Shown here: positions 46,331 through 57,775 of the stretch, one piece after another
Layout of the letters: every line of letters starts with the position of its first letter
Numbering within the stretch: position 1 is the stretch's first letter
NCBI GenBank assembly: GCA_963971405.1
Contig: OZ020486.1
Span: forward strand, 16,329,419-16,393,418
Source of the DNA: Psococerastis gibbosa
Taxonomy: Eukaryota > Arthropoda > Insecta > Psocodea > Psocidae
Direction: 5' to 3'
Length of the DNA: 64,000 nt
Program-made: the position numbers and the translations under genes
The notes under the pieces: generated by a model
Told to the model about the DNA's origin: nothing
The model's database searches: none
The model's input: the letters and a program-made list of their open reading frames with translations, nothing else

Positions 46331-46654
46331 ATTGCGGGCCGTTTGAATGGAGGTTTGTTGGTTTTGTTTTTTAAAAATGTTAATGCTCTTCTATGTAAGA
46401 TAGACTAGCCTAGCCTGGTTTAACTTTTAAAAAGTTAGTGGTACGGCTTTGTGTTTTATTAAAAGACCAGTGTTATTGCAGCTTACATTGCGCCACCCTC
46501 CCACGAGTCGGCTTGGGGGCGCACAGTGTTGTAATTTTATATTAACCTATTTTTTACTTATAGTATAAATACTCGGATTTTCTAACTATCTATCTATCTA
46601 TACATGCAAGGTTACGGTCCAGCTGATCGTCCTGAATCTGGGTAACTCTCTTAA

Positions 46655-46802
46655 GGCGGGGTTTCCACATACGTCAATGGTCAATGAGAAATGTGAAATT
46701 GACGTTTTAGCAGACATTAAAGACATACTAAAAATTCTGCTACCACGTCTAAACCATATTTCTCATTGATCAATGACCTATGTGATATGTGGAAACCCCG
46801 CC
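46655..46802. mobile_element. Palindromic MITE, GGCGG family, CATACGTCAATGG subtype
   Basis: 148 bp: GGCGGGGTTTCCACATACG / CATATGTGGAAACCCCGCC, TAA on both sides (46652-46654, 46803-46805). Sister of 15697-15827, with a small duplication (ATGTGATATGTGG) at the right end. Confidence 0.9.
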
Positions 46803-46805
46803 TAA

Positions 46806-47984
46806 GGCTTGGTTACCTGGGATTGAATATATACACAACAAAAGGTAACATTAAGACAGATGTAAACCTAAAAGGTTGTCCTCTGCATCTGGAAGTAAAA
46901 GTACTGGGTACTTCTGTCCTATGGGCCCACACCGTGGCCTGGGACTGTGTACAACCGTGCTTAAGACGCCAATTCGTCCCAGATTTCCTCGGAGCTTGCT
47001 TTTATGTAAACACCCTGGATATCAAATGAGAGGACATTATTTTCATGAATGTTTCTGCCCCCGAGTTAGCCCCTCTAATGGTTTTCACTTACGTCGAATC
47101 ACTTAAAAAGTGCCAGTAGTGGGTAACAAAGACAAAACATCACTATACTGGCAGGCGGGGCACCAGATGACGGTAACGCCAAAAGTGGGCGGTGGATAAA
47201 GCAGAGTAAGTAGTAGGTAACAAGTTTACCATTGTTACCCTAACCGTCATCGTTAACATTTAGTCATGAAAATTAATTTTCATTGCTGTACATCTGTCCT
47301 CCTGTCAACCTTAAACCACTCACTGCTTTACTGAAATGAAATAAAAATAATAATAATAATAATAACAATAGGAGGATTTCTCCTCTTACGTCGAAAGTGG
47401 AAGATAGCCCCAATTTAAGAAATAATTCGGCACCCCCGCTGTCCGCTTTTTGAACAAAATCCAATCTCACAAGGAACATCGATATTTCATCGAGATTTCA
47501 AAGTGGTCACATCCCTTAGAAGAATGTCCCTCTACACTTTAGTCATTAGTCTCGATGATCGATATTTCGTGGGAAATGTAATTTGTTACGCCTGTAAGGT
47601 TTTTCACCTTCCGGTTGTCTAAAATTAGAGCTCAAGGAAATTATATTAAATCACTACCTTACCGTCCGATTGCGTCCTGCATATAGATTTTATGAAAGAC
47701 ATGTAGCTCTACTTTTATTAGCTGGAAAGCTGCCCATATTTTTGACGTCCCTCTATTTTGCCTCTGAGACAATCATCTCCAGCGCACTTCTTCCAACAGA
47801 TTTGACCTCTGTGATGGATACTTCATAAGAAATTTCATTTTTTCACCTCCGCTTGTCTCATAACAGACTAAACAGTAGCTCGAGCGAGGAAACATCTGCC
47901 AGTGTCTCCTTCCTAACCTTTATTCCCTGGATAATGAATGCTTACTTTGCTGACTTGCTGACTTTGCATCTGATGTTGTTACAG
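46806..47984 (+). other. Probable 5' intron of the unrecognised gene
   Basis: No exon or known element seen. An (AAT)n run is at 47347-47367. CATCGATATTTCATCGAGAT near 47477 and GATGATCGATATTTCGTGGG near 47552 share a CGATATTTC motif. Confidence 0.4.
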
Positions 47985-48187
47985 ATGTACAGACATGTCG
48001 GAGAGCACACCTGGATTATCAGAGCAGGCAAATGTTCAGGGGCAAACCTTCTCGTTTCCGGCCCTGTTCAACCCCGGACAACCAGTCGGTCTGCCCCTGA
48101 GGCCGCTGGGACCTCAAAAGTCTGCTATGAAAGGCCATCAGCGAAGCGCAAGCCATGGCGGTGTCGCTACTAGACCTAATGCCACAG
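47985..48187 (+). CDS. First coding exon of an unrecognised gene
   Basis: A pyrimidine-containing acceptor (TGATGTTGTTACAG) ends at 47984, ATG is at 47995, and a good donor (ACAG|GTGAGT) follows 48187. The 64 codons read MSESTPGLSEQANVQGQTFS, FPALFNPGQPVGLPLRPLGP, QKSAMKGHQRSASHGGVATR, PNAT: Pro/Ser/Gly-rich, probably disordered, with a basic RSASHGG segment that could be a phosphosite. It ends in phase 1. I do not recognise the family. The next exon is not seen up to 64000, so intron 1 would exceed 15.8 kb. The alternative, a chance open frame, is less likely because of the splice sites and codon composition. Confidence 0.5.
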
Positions 48188-48455
48188 GTGAGTCTGCTTC
48201 TGTCAAGTTCAAATTGTATACCAATGGTAATATTTTTCACATGCATGTCTTTGTTAACTGCATGGTAGGAACATGATACAAATTACACATGGATTAAACA
48301 ATTTGAAGTAGACCCGGAAATATCCGGAATCTTTTGCAAATTACTAGTTGTTTTTTTTTCGAGAAAAAAAAAAAAACGTTATAAAAACGTTATAAAAACG
48401 TTATAAAAAACGTTTTAAAATCTTTATTACTAAAATTAATTGTATGTTGACTACT

Positions 48456-48718
48456 CAGTGGCGGCGCTAGAAATTTTAAGGCATGGGGGGCATGACTTCT
48501 ATCTGGGGGGGGGGGGGGGCAATGAAAAAACAAAACATTTTTCATTGGGAGTAGGTATAATGACAGTAAGTAAAATGTAACCAGTTTTGATTCTGACGTT
48601 TTTGAATAAAAAAAATTCTGCTAGATATAACATGTAAAATATCTCATAAGTGGGGGGGCCCAGGGGGGCCAGAGACACTTTCGGGGGGGGGCCAGGCACC
48701 CCCGTAGCGCCGCCACTG
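48456..48718. mobile_element. hAT-type MITE with G runs (CAGTGGCGGCGCTA ends)
   Basis: 263 bp with ends CAGTGGCGGCGCTA / TAGCGCCGCCACTG and a perfect 8-bp duplication TGACTACT (48448-48455, 48719-48726). G-runs lie inside both ends. A recent, clean insertion. Confidence 0.95.
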
Positions 48719-49754
48719 TGACTACTATGTGTTCTTCATTTATTATATTTCCCTGTATTGCCATAAGCGCCAGTAAGACATGTGAAAAATGACAGACAAC
48801 TGATTATTTCTAGAGGTACTAATCACTACATTGGTGTGACGAGACATACAATATACTGTATACAGTAGATGGTTTGAGATAAACAAAAAATAATGATGAC
48901 TATAGATCGAAACTAAAGCTGGAATAAGTGTGAAATGGCGTGTTATGTAGTGTATTTGTGACAAAGGCTGGCCTGCGTATTTGCGCGGGGTCAGGGCGAT
49001 TCAATTTATTGACCTGAGCTCCAACCTCGACCTTGCCAATCAGCAAGCCGGCTTGCTGACTCTGCTTTAATAATAATTATTTAATGAGCAATTAACAATA
49101 TTACTGTTTTCCACTGAAATTCAAACAAAAGCAGAAGACTAATTATTAAAATAATTAATAATAATAATAATAATCTAATTAGCAATTAACAATACTAGTG
49201 TTTTCCACTAAAATTCAAACAAAAACTGAAGACTATCCACGTTATGTACGGCAAATCTCGAATAATTCGAGCTATAGCCACTCGAATTGCTTTATGCGGA
49301 GCTAGTGCATGCGCACATTTTACCATTGGAATTGGAAAAGTGTTGTCTTTTCATTAACGGCGAATGAACCCGCCCCCCCCCCCCCCCCGTTCAGTTTTTT
49401 CGCAAAGTCCAATTTCTCTTAGAAATTCAATCGTATCATAAATAACGTGTCTTATAGAGAAGAAATGTTCCTATTAATTTTGATGCATAGTATATGACGT
49501 CTGGACATAGTTTTGGAACTCGTTCGATGTGACATCGTCAGTATTGTTTTACAATTCAAGTTCGATAACTACCCATGGCTGGTCGGTGAGGCTGCAACAT
49601 AAGGAGCAGTGCATCAGGAATATTTTCTCTAACTCATTCATGGCTCGATATTGCATGAGAAATTTTACTTAGTGAAAAAAATCCCTTTGCTCTTCATAGA
49701 CCACCAAAAATAAGATGTTTTCCAATGATCCGAATTTTCTATTATCCGCATGGG

Positions 49755-49985
49755 GGTCCGGAGTTCTACTGTATTTGAAGTGCAACATAGGGCAGTGGAC
49801 CTCCTGATTATAGTGGATTCCGAACCACTTGGGAAACACAGTGAAGTCACACGATTAGTTCGGAGAGGACCAGGACAAGTCCTACTATGTTTCCCTACCG
49901 GCACTGTGCACACGACCAAGTTATCTGCATCTTTGAACCTGCTCTGGTCCGCTGGATTTAACTTGGTAAGGCTGCCGGCAACTTA
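49755..49985 (-). repeat. Repeat family X, inverted copy
   Basis: The minus strand matches the family: CCAAGTGGTTCGGAATCC, ACTATAATCAGGAGGTCC and the AGCCTTACCAAGTTAAATCC start. Confidence 0.75.
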
Positions 49986-50039
49986 ATGAACGTAATTTAG
50001 CTTTGACCTTCTGACTATTAAAATCCAGAAAGTAAGTAG

Positions 50040-50195
50040 GCTTCGGTTGTAAGGTGGTAGTGTGCTGCTACTTGTATGAGTCCCTACACCATGTGATCGG
50101 AGACGTGTCATAACTCAACACGAGTAATAACCTACAAAGACGACTGAAGAGGTCAATGTATACATTCATTAAATTGTTTGTATTAACCTTTTAAA
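50040..50195 (+). repeat. SINE-A copy
   Basis: CTTCGGTTGTAAGGTGGTAG, GATCGGAGACGTGTCATAAC, GACTGAAGAGGTCAATG and CATTCATTAAATTGTTTG match the family. Confidence 0.75.
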
Positions 50196-50796
50196 GAAAA
50201 GTAGGCAGTGAGTGGTAATTAAACCCATAAAAAAATAATTGGTATACTGTTCAATTGGAATTTTTTTGTACAATGTAAATTGGTGTAAAACCGTATTGTA
50301 CAAATAAAAGAAAAATACTATGCGGAATACAGCTGCACCCATTTAATTCTGCTGAAGTAATATTCAGCTGTGATGTTCGTGACTGTACTCAGATATTGAC
50401 AACATGAAGACATCTTGTGCCCTCTAATGTCAGCTTTCCGTGGGCAGAGCGAGCTTTTTGCTTTTTGTTGGCTACTTCTGTCAGCGCTATTGCCCTCACT
50501 ATCCTTGATGCAGGGACATTAAGGTAAGCTTTGGTGTCACGCCACATTTCCAAGGCTGCGGAATTACCATGGTCTACCGATGCGGACTGTGATGCATTGG
50601 TTTTTTTTGTATTGAACGTTGGCAATTTTTCCTTTTGCCATTAGCGTAGTACAATAAATTGTTACAGGCAAGGTTCTGTGGTTGTGATACTCCCCAGACA
50701 TTGATGGCTTTAGGTTGGCTACATATTGTTACATTTAATATATTTCACTATTATAACACTGGCATTAAATTAACTTTATATATTATATTTATATAA

Positions 50797-51290
50797 TAGC
50801 CAACGGCCTTACCATGTTGATTCCATTAGAGCAGAGCATGTTTCAAACTGCGGCAACTTGGTAGTGTGCAGAGAGAGCGTTGGCAGGGGAACATGGTGGG
50901 ACATGGTAACGCGCTTAGGCAGTATAAGTCGAGTCCTGGTCACCTCCGATTTAATCGTGTGACTTTACCATGTTTCCCAAGTGGTTCGGAATCCACTATA
51001 ACCAGGAGGTCCACCCTGTTAGTCAACTCCCCTTTCCCCGAGGTGAAAGAGTCTGCCCTTAGGGTTGCTCAAGTTAACAAACAGACTCACTCCCCCCGCC
51101 AGGCTGACAGGGTTGCTTAAAGCAGAAATGCTGAAAGCAGGCGTTAGAAAAAACAACATTAAATTAACTTTGGTGGAAGAGGTAACCTCCTCGTTACAAC
51201 CGAAATTAGTGGATATAGAAAAAAACTGGACATGGCGTGATCCGAAACCAGGATCTACGCCCCGGATAGGGGTAAATTGCTCTTAAGTGG
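50797..51290 (+). repeat. Repeat family X copy followed by an inverted tRNA-SINE piece
   Basis: 50797-51150 is close to 4804-5190 along its whole length. From about 51165 the sequence is the reverse complement of the body and tRNA head of the 39.1-kb SINE (GAGGTAACCTCCTCGTTACA, GATCTACGCC, CCGGATAGGGG). Confidence 0.75.
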
Positions 51291-51318
51291 AAGCTGGTGG
51301 TTGACGTCGGTCACCCCT

Positions 51319-51635
51319 GGATCACCTCGAAATAGGTTGGCTTATATTTTTTAAGTAATGTAATACTTAACTTATAACGATTTGGTCTGTTCAATTTGCA
51401 GAAGACTATTTCATGCATAGTATTACTAGGAATTTTTTAGAGCTAGTGTAGAAGTTATATTCCGAGAAACTGAAATTTACCAAATTATCAAATTCTAGGA
51501 AACATAGCAAAAATTAAAACCCCCATTTAATAATATTTATGGCGTATGAAATAGTCATCTACCTATTAAATGGACCAATCCTATGAGTTGAAATAAATCA
51601 AAAATATAAACAAACCTATTTTGGGGTGATCCTGA
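51319..51635. mobile_element. Palindromic element with GGATCACC ends
   Basis: GGATCACCTCGAAATAGGTT / AACCTATTTTGGGGTGATCC arms, with GAAGACTATTTCATGCAT and ATGAAATAGTCATCTAC as inner inverse pieces. Related to 43040-43365 and more distantly to 21183-21557. Confidence 0.7.
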
Positions 51636-51837
51636 CACAGAACAGAAGGTAATGGTAAAGTGGTGATGAGTTTGAACTAGTGGGGCACGTGTCTAAATAT
51701 GGTTGGAGTATGGAGGTTAATGGGTCGACATTTGCGCATACCGGTACCCTGATCACTCAGAGATCTATGGAGAATTAATTCTAGTCGTGGATAATTACTA
51801 CTTGCAAGTCAGCAGAGTTACTCTCTTCTGCCTTTAA

Positions 51838-52320
51838 GAGTGTAAAGCCCGTAGGAAATTGGCAGCCCAAAATTTAGTACTCTTTATATTTATTTAATTA
51901 ACTGAGCAAGTTATTAAAGATTTGGCTCATTTAAGTTGTAGAAGACTACTCCATGCATCATATAATAAGGTATTTTTAATTTTCGAAATTGTAGTATTTT
52001 CATGAACACGATAATAATTTATAATCAATAACTTTTCTGGCCATAGAGGGCATGGTCCCGGGCCTTTCTAGGTGAGTGTAAGAAAGGGCTTTATAGCCCT
52101 AACTCCGCTAGGTTGGCTTAGTAATAGAAACAACAAAAAGTCCTTATTTATTTATTTATTATTTATGAAAAAACTAATATTAAAAGTACCTTATTATATG
52201 ATGCATGAAGTAGTTCTACAACTTAAATGAGCCAAATCTTTAATAACTAGCTTCGTCAATTAAATAAAACCTAAAAAATACTAAATTTCGGGCTGCCAAT
52301 TTCCTACGGGCTGTACACTC
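51838..52320. mobile_element. Palindromic element with GCCCGTAGGAAATTGG ends, carrying a SINE-B at its centre
   Basis: Arms GCCCGTAGGAAATTGGCAGC / GCTGCCAATTTCCTACGGGC and AAAGATTTGGCTCAT.TAAG inverse. The centre, about 52040-52168, is a SINE-B ending in (TTTA)n, so the SINE entered the loop. Related to 21183-21557. Confidence 0.78.
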
Positions 52321-52578
52321 ATAAAGACTTTGAGTACTGTTTAGGTACAGTGTGCCTTTAAAAAACAACTTCATTCATGTTTCAGTTATCTTTCTCTTTC
52401 ACTTGTAGCAAATAAGCTAACTTAGTGATGCTAACTAAGTGATGCAAACCTTGTCTGTAAATTTTCGAACCCTTGGCTTATGACCTTAATTAATTTTCAA
52501 CTTGTTATTTTGTTCTTTGTATCAAATGTGCTATGTGGGAATATGGGATTTCTATACATAGAAATCCCACATGTACAG

Positions 52579-53257
52579 CAAGGGCGGGTCCAGGACAGAT
52601 TTTCGGAGGGGGCCATTCCGGGAAAAGTGGGTGTAGCCTACCAAGCCAAATTAATTTTTAGCGATTGTGCAATTGGTGTGTTTGTGAGCGAAACAAGGTA
52701 CATTAATTTACAGGGTATTACTTGAAAAGCCCATGCGCCTGTTGCAGATAGGTATGAAGGGGGGGGGGGGGGTCCGGGGGATCTCCCCCGGGGGGAAAAT
52801 TAGAAAATATAATGGCTGAATAATGGGAGTTTACGCATTTTAACAGCAGTAAAGTATTGATTTTTTTAAAGCTTACAAAGGAATGCTTAATTGCTTATTC
52901 ATATTTCTGGAAACAGGGAGGCCCGGGGGACTCCCTCGGAGGAAAAAGTTGATAATATAAGGGCAAAATATGGGGTTTTACGCATTTTAACAGCTGTAAA
53001 GTATTGATTTTTTAAAGCTCACAAAGGAATGATTAATTGCTTAGTCATATTGCTGAGAACGGGGGAGGAAAATCTTGAAAATATATGGGCAAAATAGTGG
53101 GGTTTTACGATTTTTACAGCAGTAAATTTTTTAATTTAAACATGGAAGACATACTATGTTACCATACTAAGGTTTTTATTTAGAATGTCCTATTTTATAT
53201 AGTGTACGCAAATTTTTCTGGGGGGGGGGGGCATGGCCCCCTCTGGACCCGCCACTG
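52579..53257. mobile_element. hAT-type element with G runs and an internal minisatellite
   Basis: Ends CAAGGGCGGGTCCAG / CTGGACCCGCCACTG, flanked by ATGTACAG (52571-52578) and ATGTATAG (53258-53265), one mismatch in 8. Inside are about three direct units of about 140-150 bp: a GGCCCGGGGG...CTCCC.CGG head, then GGGTTTTACGCATTTTAACA and AAAGTATTGATTTTTT. 679 bp, no transposase. Confidence 0.9.
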
Positions 53258-53265
53258 ATGTATAG

Positions 53266-54655
53266 TGGTACCTATTAAAAATAGATTGACTCTTAAAATT
53301 GAATATACTATAAATTTATACTACAAATTCCTAAACCAATCTATGTCCAACGCGTGCTCGATTGACTTGCAGTCGGACAGTTAAAATAACAACAATGACA
53401 GCTACGTCAAATAAGCAGTGGACAGCCTCTAGATAAGCAATCAAGACTGAAAACAATTCATATTGACAATGGAAACATTAAGTAGACGCAGAATATTTCA
53501 GGTGGGGACAAGGGGTGGGGCACAGACTAGCACGCGACTGTCGACTAACCCTCACATTGGCGTTTGATTATAGGAATTTAAGATTCTGACACGATTCAAT
53601 GCTCATCAATAGTGGCATTGAAGTGACAAAAATTTAAGTAAAATGTACAGTATTTGGAACGACAATATTAGAGTCGATTGGGGTTGACATTTGCAAATGT
53701 TTGCTTATAATATAGCTGCCGACAAGGATATACAGGTACATGCGGACGATGCGCGAGTTGCCGACGGTTTTTTATTGTAGCAAAAGGGCTTGATGAATGG
53801 TTGGTACAAAACCAGAGTCTATTTATGGCGGTTTGTATGATCTGACGTGTCTAGGGGAGAACCTTGCGCCTGCGTGCGGTCGGCTTCACGCCAGCTTCAG
53901 AAATCGTCAAGAAGTTGGACTCTGGGGTTTTCGAACTACTCATTGGCTCCAACTGAATAAAAACGTCGGCAACTCGGAATCGTCCATGTGTACCGGGCCT
54001 AAAAAGAATACATTTGATACAAGTCACCAACACTGCACTGGAAGAATTATTTTTATACAGTCCTCTAATTCATCTCATTCCAAACTCTCTTTAATAAAAA
54101 GCGCTTTTATAGGTTTATTTTTTATTTATTTAATTATTGTGTCATTCAACTTAATATTTTATAATAACCACCTTATGTCAAGAGTATAACTTGCAACCAT
54201 ATTCTACTGTTTTTCTAAGATATCGACTCTATTAGCGACTAGGACAGCTCAAGAAGCTATGTGCACAATGTGGCGGCTATGATCCATAAAAAAGAGTGTT
54301 TTTTTTTTTGTTCCGGTACTGAACCAACCAAGCGAAGTTTAAATTACATCCTTTGTTATGCACCCGGGACCACCTGCTTTACATGCAAAAAATTTCAGTC
54401 ATGGCCTAATAAAGGTTTTCGGTTTTAGGCGACCGCCGCGCGGGCGCAGCTGATTATAAGATAGATATGGCCTGATAAGCCTCCACATCACTTCAACAAT
54501 AGTAAAGAATGACAGCATGGAACGGTTTAATTACTAGTGAAAGCCAGACTAATGAATACATTGATATTTACAGGTGTGAGAATTCAGTAAAACGTTTTAA
54601 CGGTGGCTACGATTATCTTAGGTTAATCACATTGTTTGTAGGAAAATAATCTGAT
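53266..54655. other. Gene-free stretch
   Basis: No exon or element recognised. A 130-codon open frame at 53797-54189 has no motif and is rejected. A short SINE-B tail piece lies near 54362-54385. Confidence 0.4.
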
Positions 54656-54670
54656 GCCACGATTTACTTA

Positions 54671-54913
54671 TTCTTCATTCCCCGTAATACCGCGTGCGCA
54701 GCGTGGGGGGGGGGGGGGGTCGCCCCGAACCCATTTCCTGAACTCGCCCCGGTCGGACGTTAACGCCTTGAGCTCGGCTATTGTTTTCCCTCTTGCTCCG
54801 GCAAGTTGTTCAATTCTTTCCTCGAGGGTTGTCCTCGGTCTGCCGATGGGTCTTCTTCCTTGTGGCCTTGCTTCCGCCAACCTCCGGGTGGTCCTGTTCT
54901 CGTCCATCCTTTG
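54671..54913 (-). mobile_element. 5'-truncated LINE insertion with target-site duplication
   Basis: The minus-strand frame reads KDENRTTRRLAEARPQGRRP, IGRPRTTLEERIEQLAGARG and a RKWVRGD ending, the GRP-rich end of LINE ORF2. A 15-bp duplication GCCACGATTTACT(T/A)A flanks it (54656-54670, 54914-54928). A G-run separates the coding end from the 3' tail. Only 243 bp were copied. Confidence 0.85.
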
Positions 54914-55503
54914 GCCACGATTTACTAATCATTTCTAATTTCTAAAATTAAATATATATAGTATATGTAAATATTGGTAATAAAACTGCTTTTAGTTTTC
55001 ACCTACCATTCCAGGTAAAAATGATTTCACAAAAATCCGCGGAACACGCTGTACAGTTCGAGGTTTCGGTAAAGAAGAAATTACTAGCGTGAACTTCATA
55101 TTAGCAAATTCTTACTAGTCCATAAACATCATAACGCCGCGGCAGACATTACGGGTGACATTGAGGGTGGGAAGGCAGTTAGAGGAAGCTCTCTCCTAAC
55201 AGCTGTTCTGTTTGGGATGTTGTGGGCAGTAACATGCCCGCAGCCGCGTTTAACTCCTACCAACGAAGGTAACGTACCCGTTAGGCCGAAATGTTTTGCT
55301 TCTTGACCTTCTCTTTCATAGGCCTAACAATACCTAGCGCCAAAGACATTTAATCTACTAAAATTACGCCCTGGGTCTCTGACCACAAATAAATTTTCAA
55401 AATTAATTCGGGAATGGTTGTAAGGAGACGGGAAGAGGTGGAATCTTTGTTTCAAATTGTGGATTAGACTTTAAGCATTTTTTCTCATTGTTTCTGTGGA
55501 CCT

Positions 55504-55674
55504 GCAGCCTGATCGAGGCGATTATAATACCGGTATTTATTTAATCCCCTGGTAATAAAAATGCAAACAAGATAATTTTATAATGGAAAGTGCTATTCAA
55601 AATTTGTTTGTTTACAGTTATAATCCTAGGGTATTTATTTAACCCCGGTATTATAATCGCCTCGATCAGGCTGC
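55504..55674. mobile_element. GCAGCCTGATC-family MITE, intact
   Basis: 171 bp: GCAGCCTGATCGAGGCGATT / AATCGCCTCGATCAGGCTGC, with AATACCGGTATTTATTTAA near the left end and the AAACAAGATAATTTTATAAT core. Neither clear target duplication nor coding capacity is seen. Confidence 0.88.
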
Positions 55675-56204
55675 TGTTATTAGCACATAAGTTAATGTTG
55701 ATTTTTTTTCAAGGGTTAAATATTTTGTATTTAAATTATTTATTTATTTATTTTTATAGTCTGTTATGGGCCTTCTGGCCCTACAGGTATTGTGTATTTG
55801 TATTTGTATTTTCTAATACACGTTTTGATTAATTGATTGATTGATTGATGCCAGTTCACTACCAACAACGGCATTTCGGACCTTGGCGTGGAATACCATA
55901 TATTGTATATAATATTTTAACGTGAATAGAGAGATGCCATACCAGTTCGACGTGTACCAACAGTGTACTGTACTACGTAATAACAAGGCAACTAATTTTT
56001 ACGTGATCCTGGTGCAGTAACTTAATTCGCCTCATGGGCACGTATAGGTGTTACTACTTTCTCATTGCCAAGGTACAGTTGAGTATCGTTTCGTGCCGGA
56101 ATTGCTTCAACTGAGCATAGGCGGCGACCTTGTTATTTATGTACCTAGGCATTTTAGCACTTTAGTCCGGCACAAAGCAAGTGCAGGCGAATGTGCTTCT
56201 TTTA

Positions 56205-56470
56205 TAAGTGCCTCTTCTATCAAAGATTGACGATCATGATGGCAATTTTTACCTTGGACCAGACTGCGTGTTCTTGCCGAACCACTGTCTCAGGTTTTTC
56301 TATCAGGATGTTCTTCTGCCGCAAGCCCTCAGTCCTCCTATCTTCCCTTAGATTATTACATGCAGAAGGCGATACTTTTTGTTCCTCATCACATGGCCGT
56401 AGTATGTTAGTTTCCGTTTCTTAACCGTCAGCAGCAACTCGGCTTCTGTATCCATTCGCATAAGCCCATG
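56205..56470 (-). mobile_element. LINE 3' remnant
   Basis: The minus strand reads RMDTEAELLLTVKKRKLTYY, GHVMRNKKYRLLHVII, then a stop, GKIGGLRACGRR and NLRQWFG; several stops lie in it. It is homologous to the split LINE at 57413-60900, so the two copies stand about 1.2 kb apart. Confidence 0.8.
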
Positions 56471-56710
56471 TTACTCTTATAATGCGATGAGACGTTCTAT
56501 TATTACTTTTAATTAATAATGACATATTGTTACGGAACGAATCAAACGAATTTAGGATTTGAAAGCCCTTTCATTCACTAAACTAGTACCGTGACGGTCT
56601 GTTTTACATGCCCTCCGAAGCTTAACAGTGCAACGATCTCGATCCAACTACCATTCGGGTGGACATCATTGTTCTGCATAATTATAGGCTTCGGGATAGA
56701 CGCTACATAA

Positions 56711-56850
56711 GGCCCAAATTCCACTGACCCCATTTTTGATCGTGAGCGTGATATTGACGTGGTTGCAGACACTTTTAGACTGTCTTTAATGTCTGCTACC
56801 ACGTCAATATCACGCTCATGGTCATAAACGAGGTCGGTGGAATTGCCGCC
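56711..56850. mobile_element. Palindromic MITE, GGCGG family
   Basis: 140 bp: GGCCCAAATTCCACTGACC / GGTCGGTGGAATTGCCGCC, with the AGCGTGATATTGACGTGG core mirrored. TAA on both sides (56708-56710, 56851-56853). Confidence 0.9.
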
Positions 56851-57531
56851 TAAGAGAATCAAATTTCAAGATAGGTACCGACACTACGTACACCATGGTA
56901 CGCGAACAATGCCGTAATTACGTGTTCATTGACAGTTACTTTGGCGGTTTACCCGCTATTTCATTATTGTTTTCGCTAGGTAGGTTCTAGGAAGCCATTC
57001 CTATGCATTTGAAACAAATACATAGCATGATGGTTTATGGGCGCAACCGCCCACGAATTTAAGGCCAAGAGGCCTGTTGAGTGAGATATTTTTTTACCTT
57101 TCGTTTGATGAAGGAATTGCCTGATTTTTGGTTTATTACATTGCGATGGGAGATTGAAAAATTGTAGCAATAATATGGAGCCTCAAATCTTACTTTAAAA
57201 AGCAGTGGGAAAATCTGGGGAAAGTGTTTTTTTTTTTTGTTTGTTTTGCTCCAGTTCTTAGTGGAAATTTTTCAATAGAGTATTTTTTGGAATTAATATA
57301 TACGCAGGACTTATACCAAACCTATAATCTGAAACGGGATTATTTTGACGCATCTCTCTTCAGCTTATTAATATTGACAGTCACAATAACACTCAACAAT
57401 ATATTCTTCTTCTTCATTATGTCCCACTTCTAGCGAAGAATCTTGTCAATTTGGATCTTGGAGACTGCTGCTCTGAATAGGGAAGTCGTGGTCTTATCCA
57501 GCCACTGCAGCAGGTAATTTAACTTGTACTT

Positions 57532-57691
57532 GCAGCCTGATCGAGTCGATTATAATACCGGTATTTATTTAATCCCCTGGTAAACAAGATAATTTTATAA
57601 TGGAAAGTGCTATTCAAAATTTGTTTGTTTACAGTTATAATCCTAGGGTATTTATTTAACCCCGGTATTATAATCGCCTCGATCAGGCTGC
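57532..57691. mobile_element. GCAGCCTGATC-family MITE inside a LINE
   Basis: 160 bp, very close to 55504-55674 (same core and ends) but with a small deletion on the left arm. Interrupts the LINE at 57413-60900. Confidence 0.88.
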
Positions 57692-57775
57692 TGCCGGGAG
57701 CCCTTCTATCTTCCCTTTGATTATAACATACTGAAGGCTGCATTTTTTTTTTTCAGCTTATGGCTGGAGTATGTT

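Noticed and set aside
50389-50641. Minus-strand open frame (NVPASRIVRAIALTEVANKKQK...) as an exon
   Set aside because: Composition is protein-like, but no family is recognised and there is no acceptor or donor pair that I trust. Left unannotated; a transcript would revive it.
53797-54189. 130-codon plus-strand open frame as a gene
   Set aside because: No recognisable domain and no splice-site context; the hydrophobic end is AT-rich translation.
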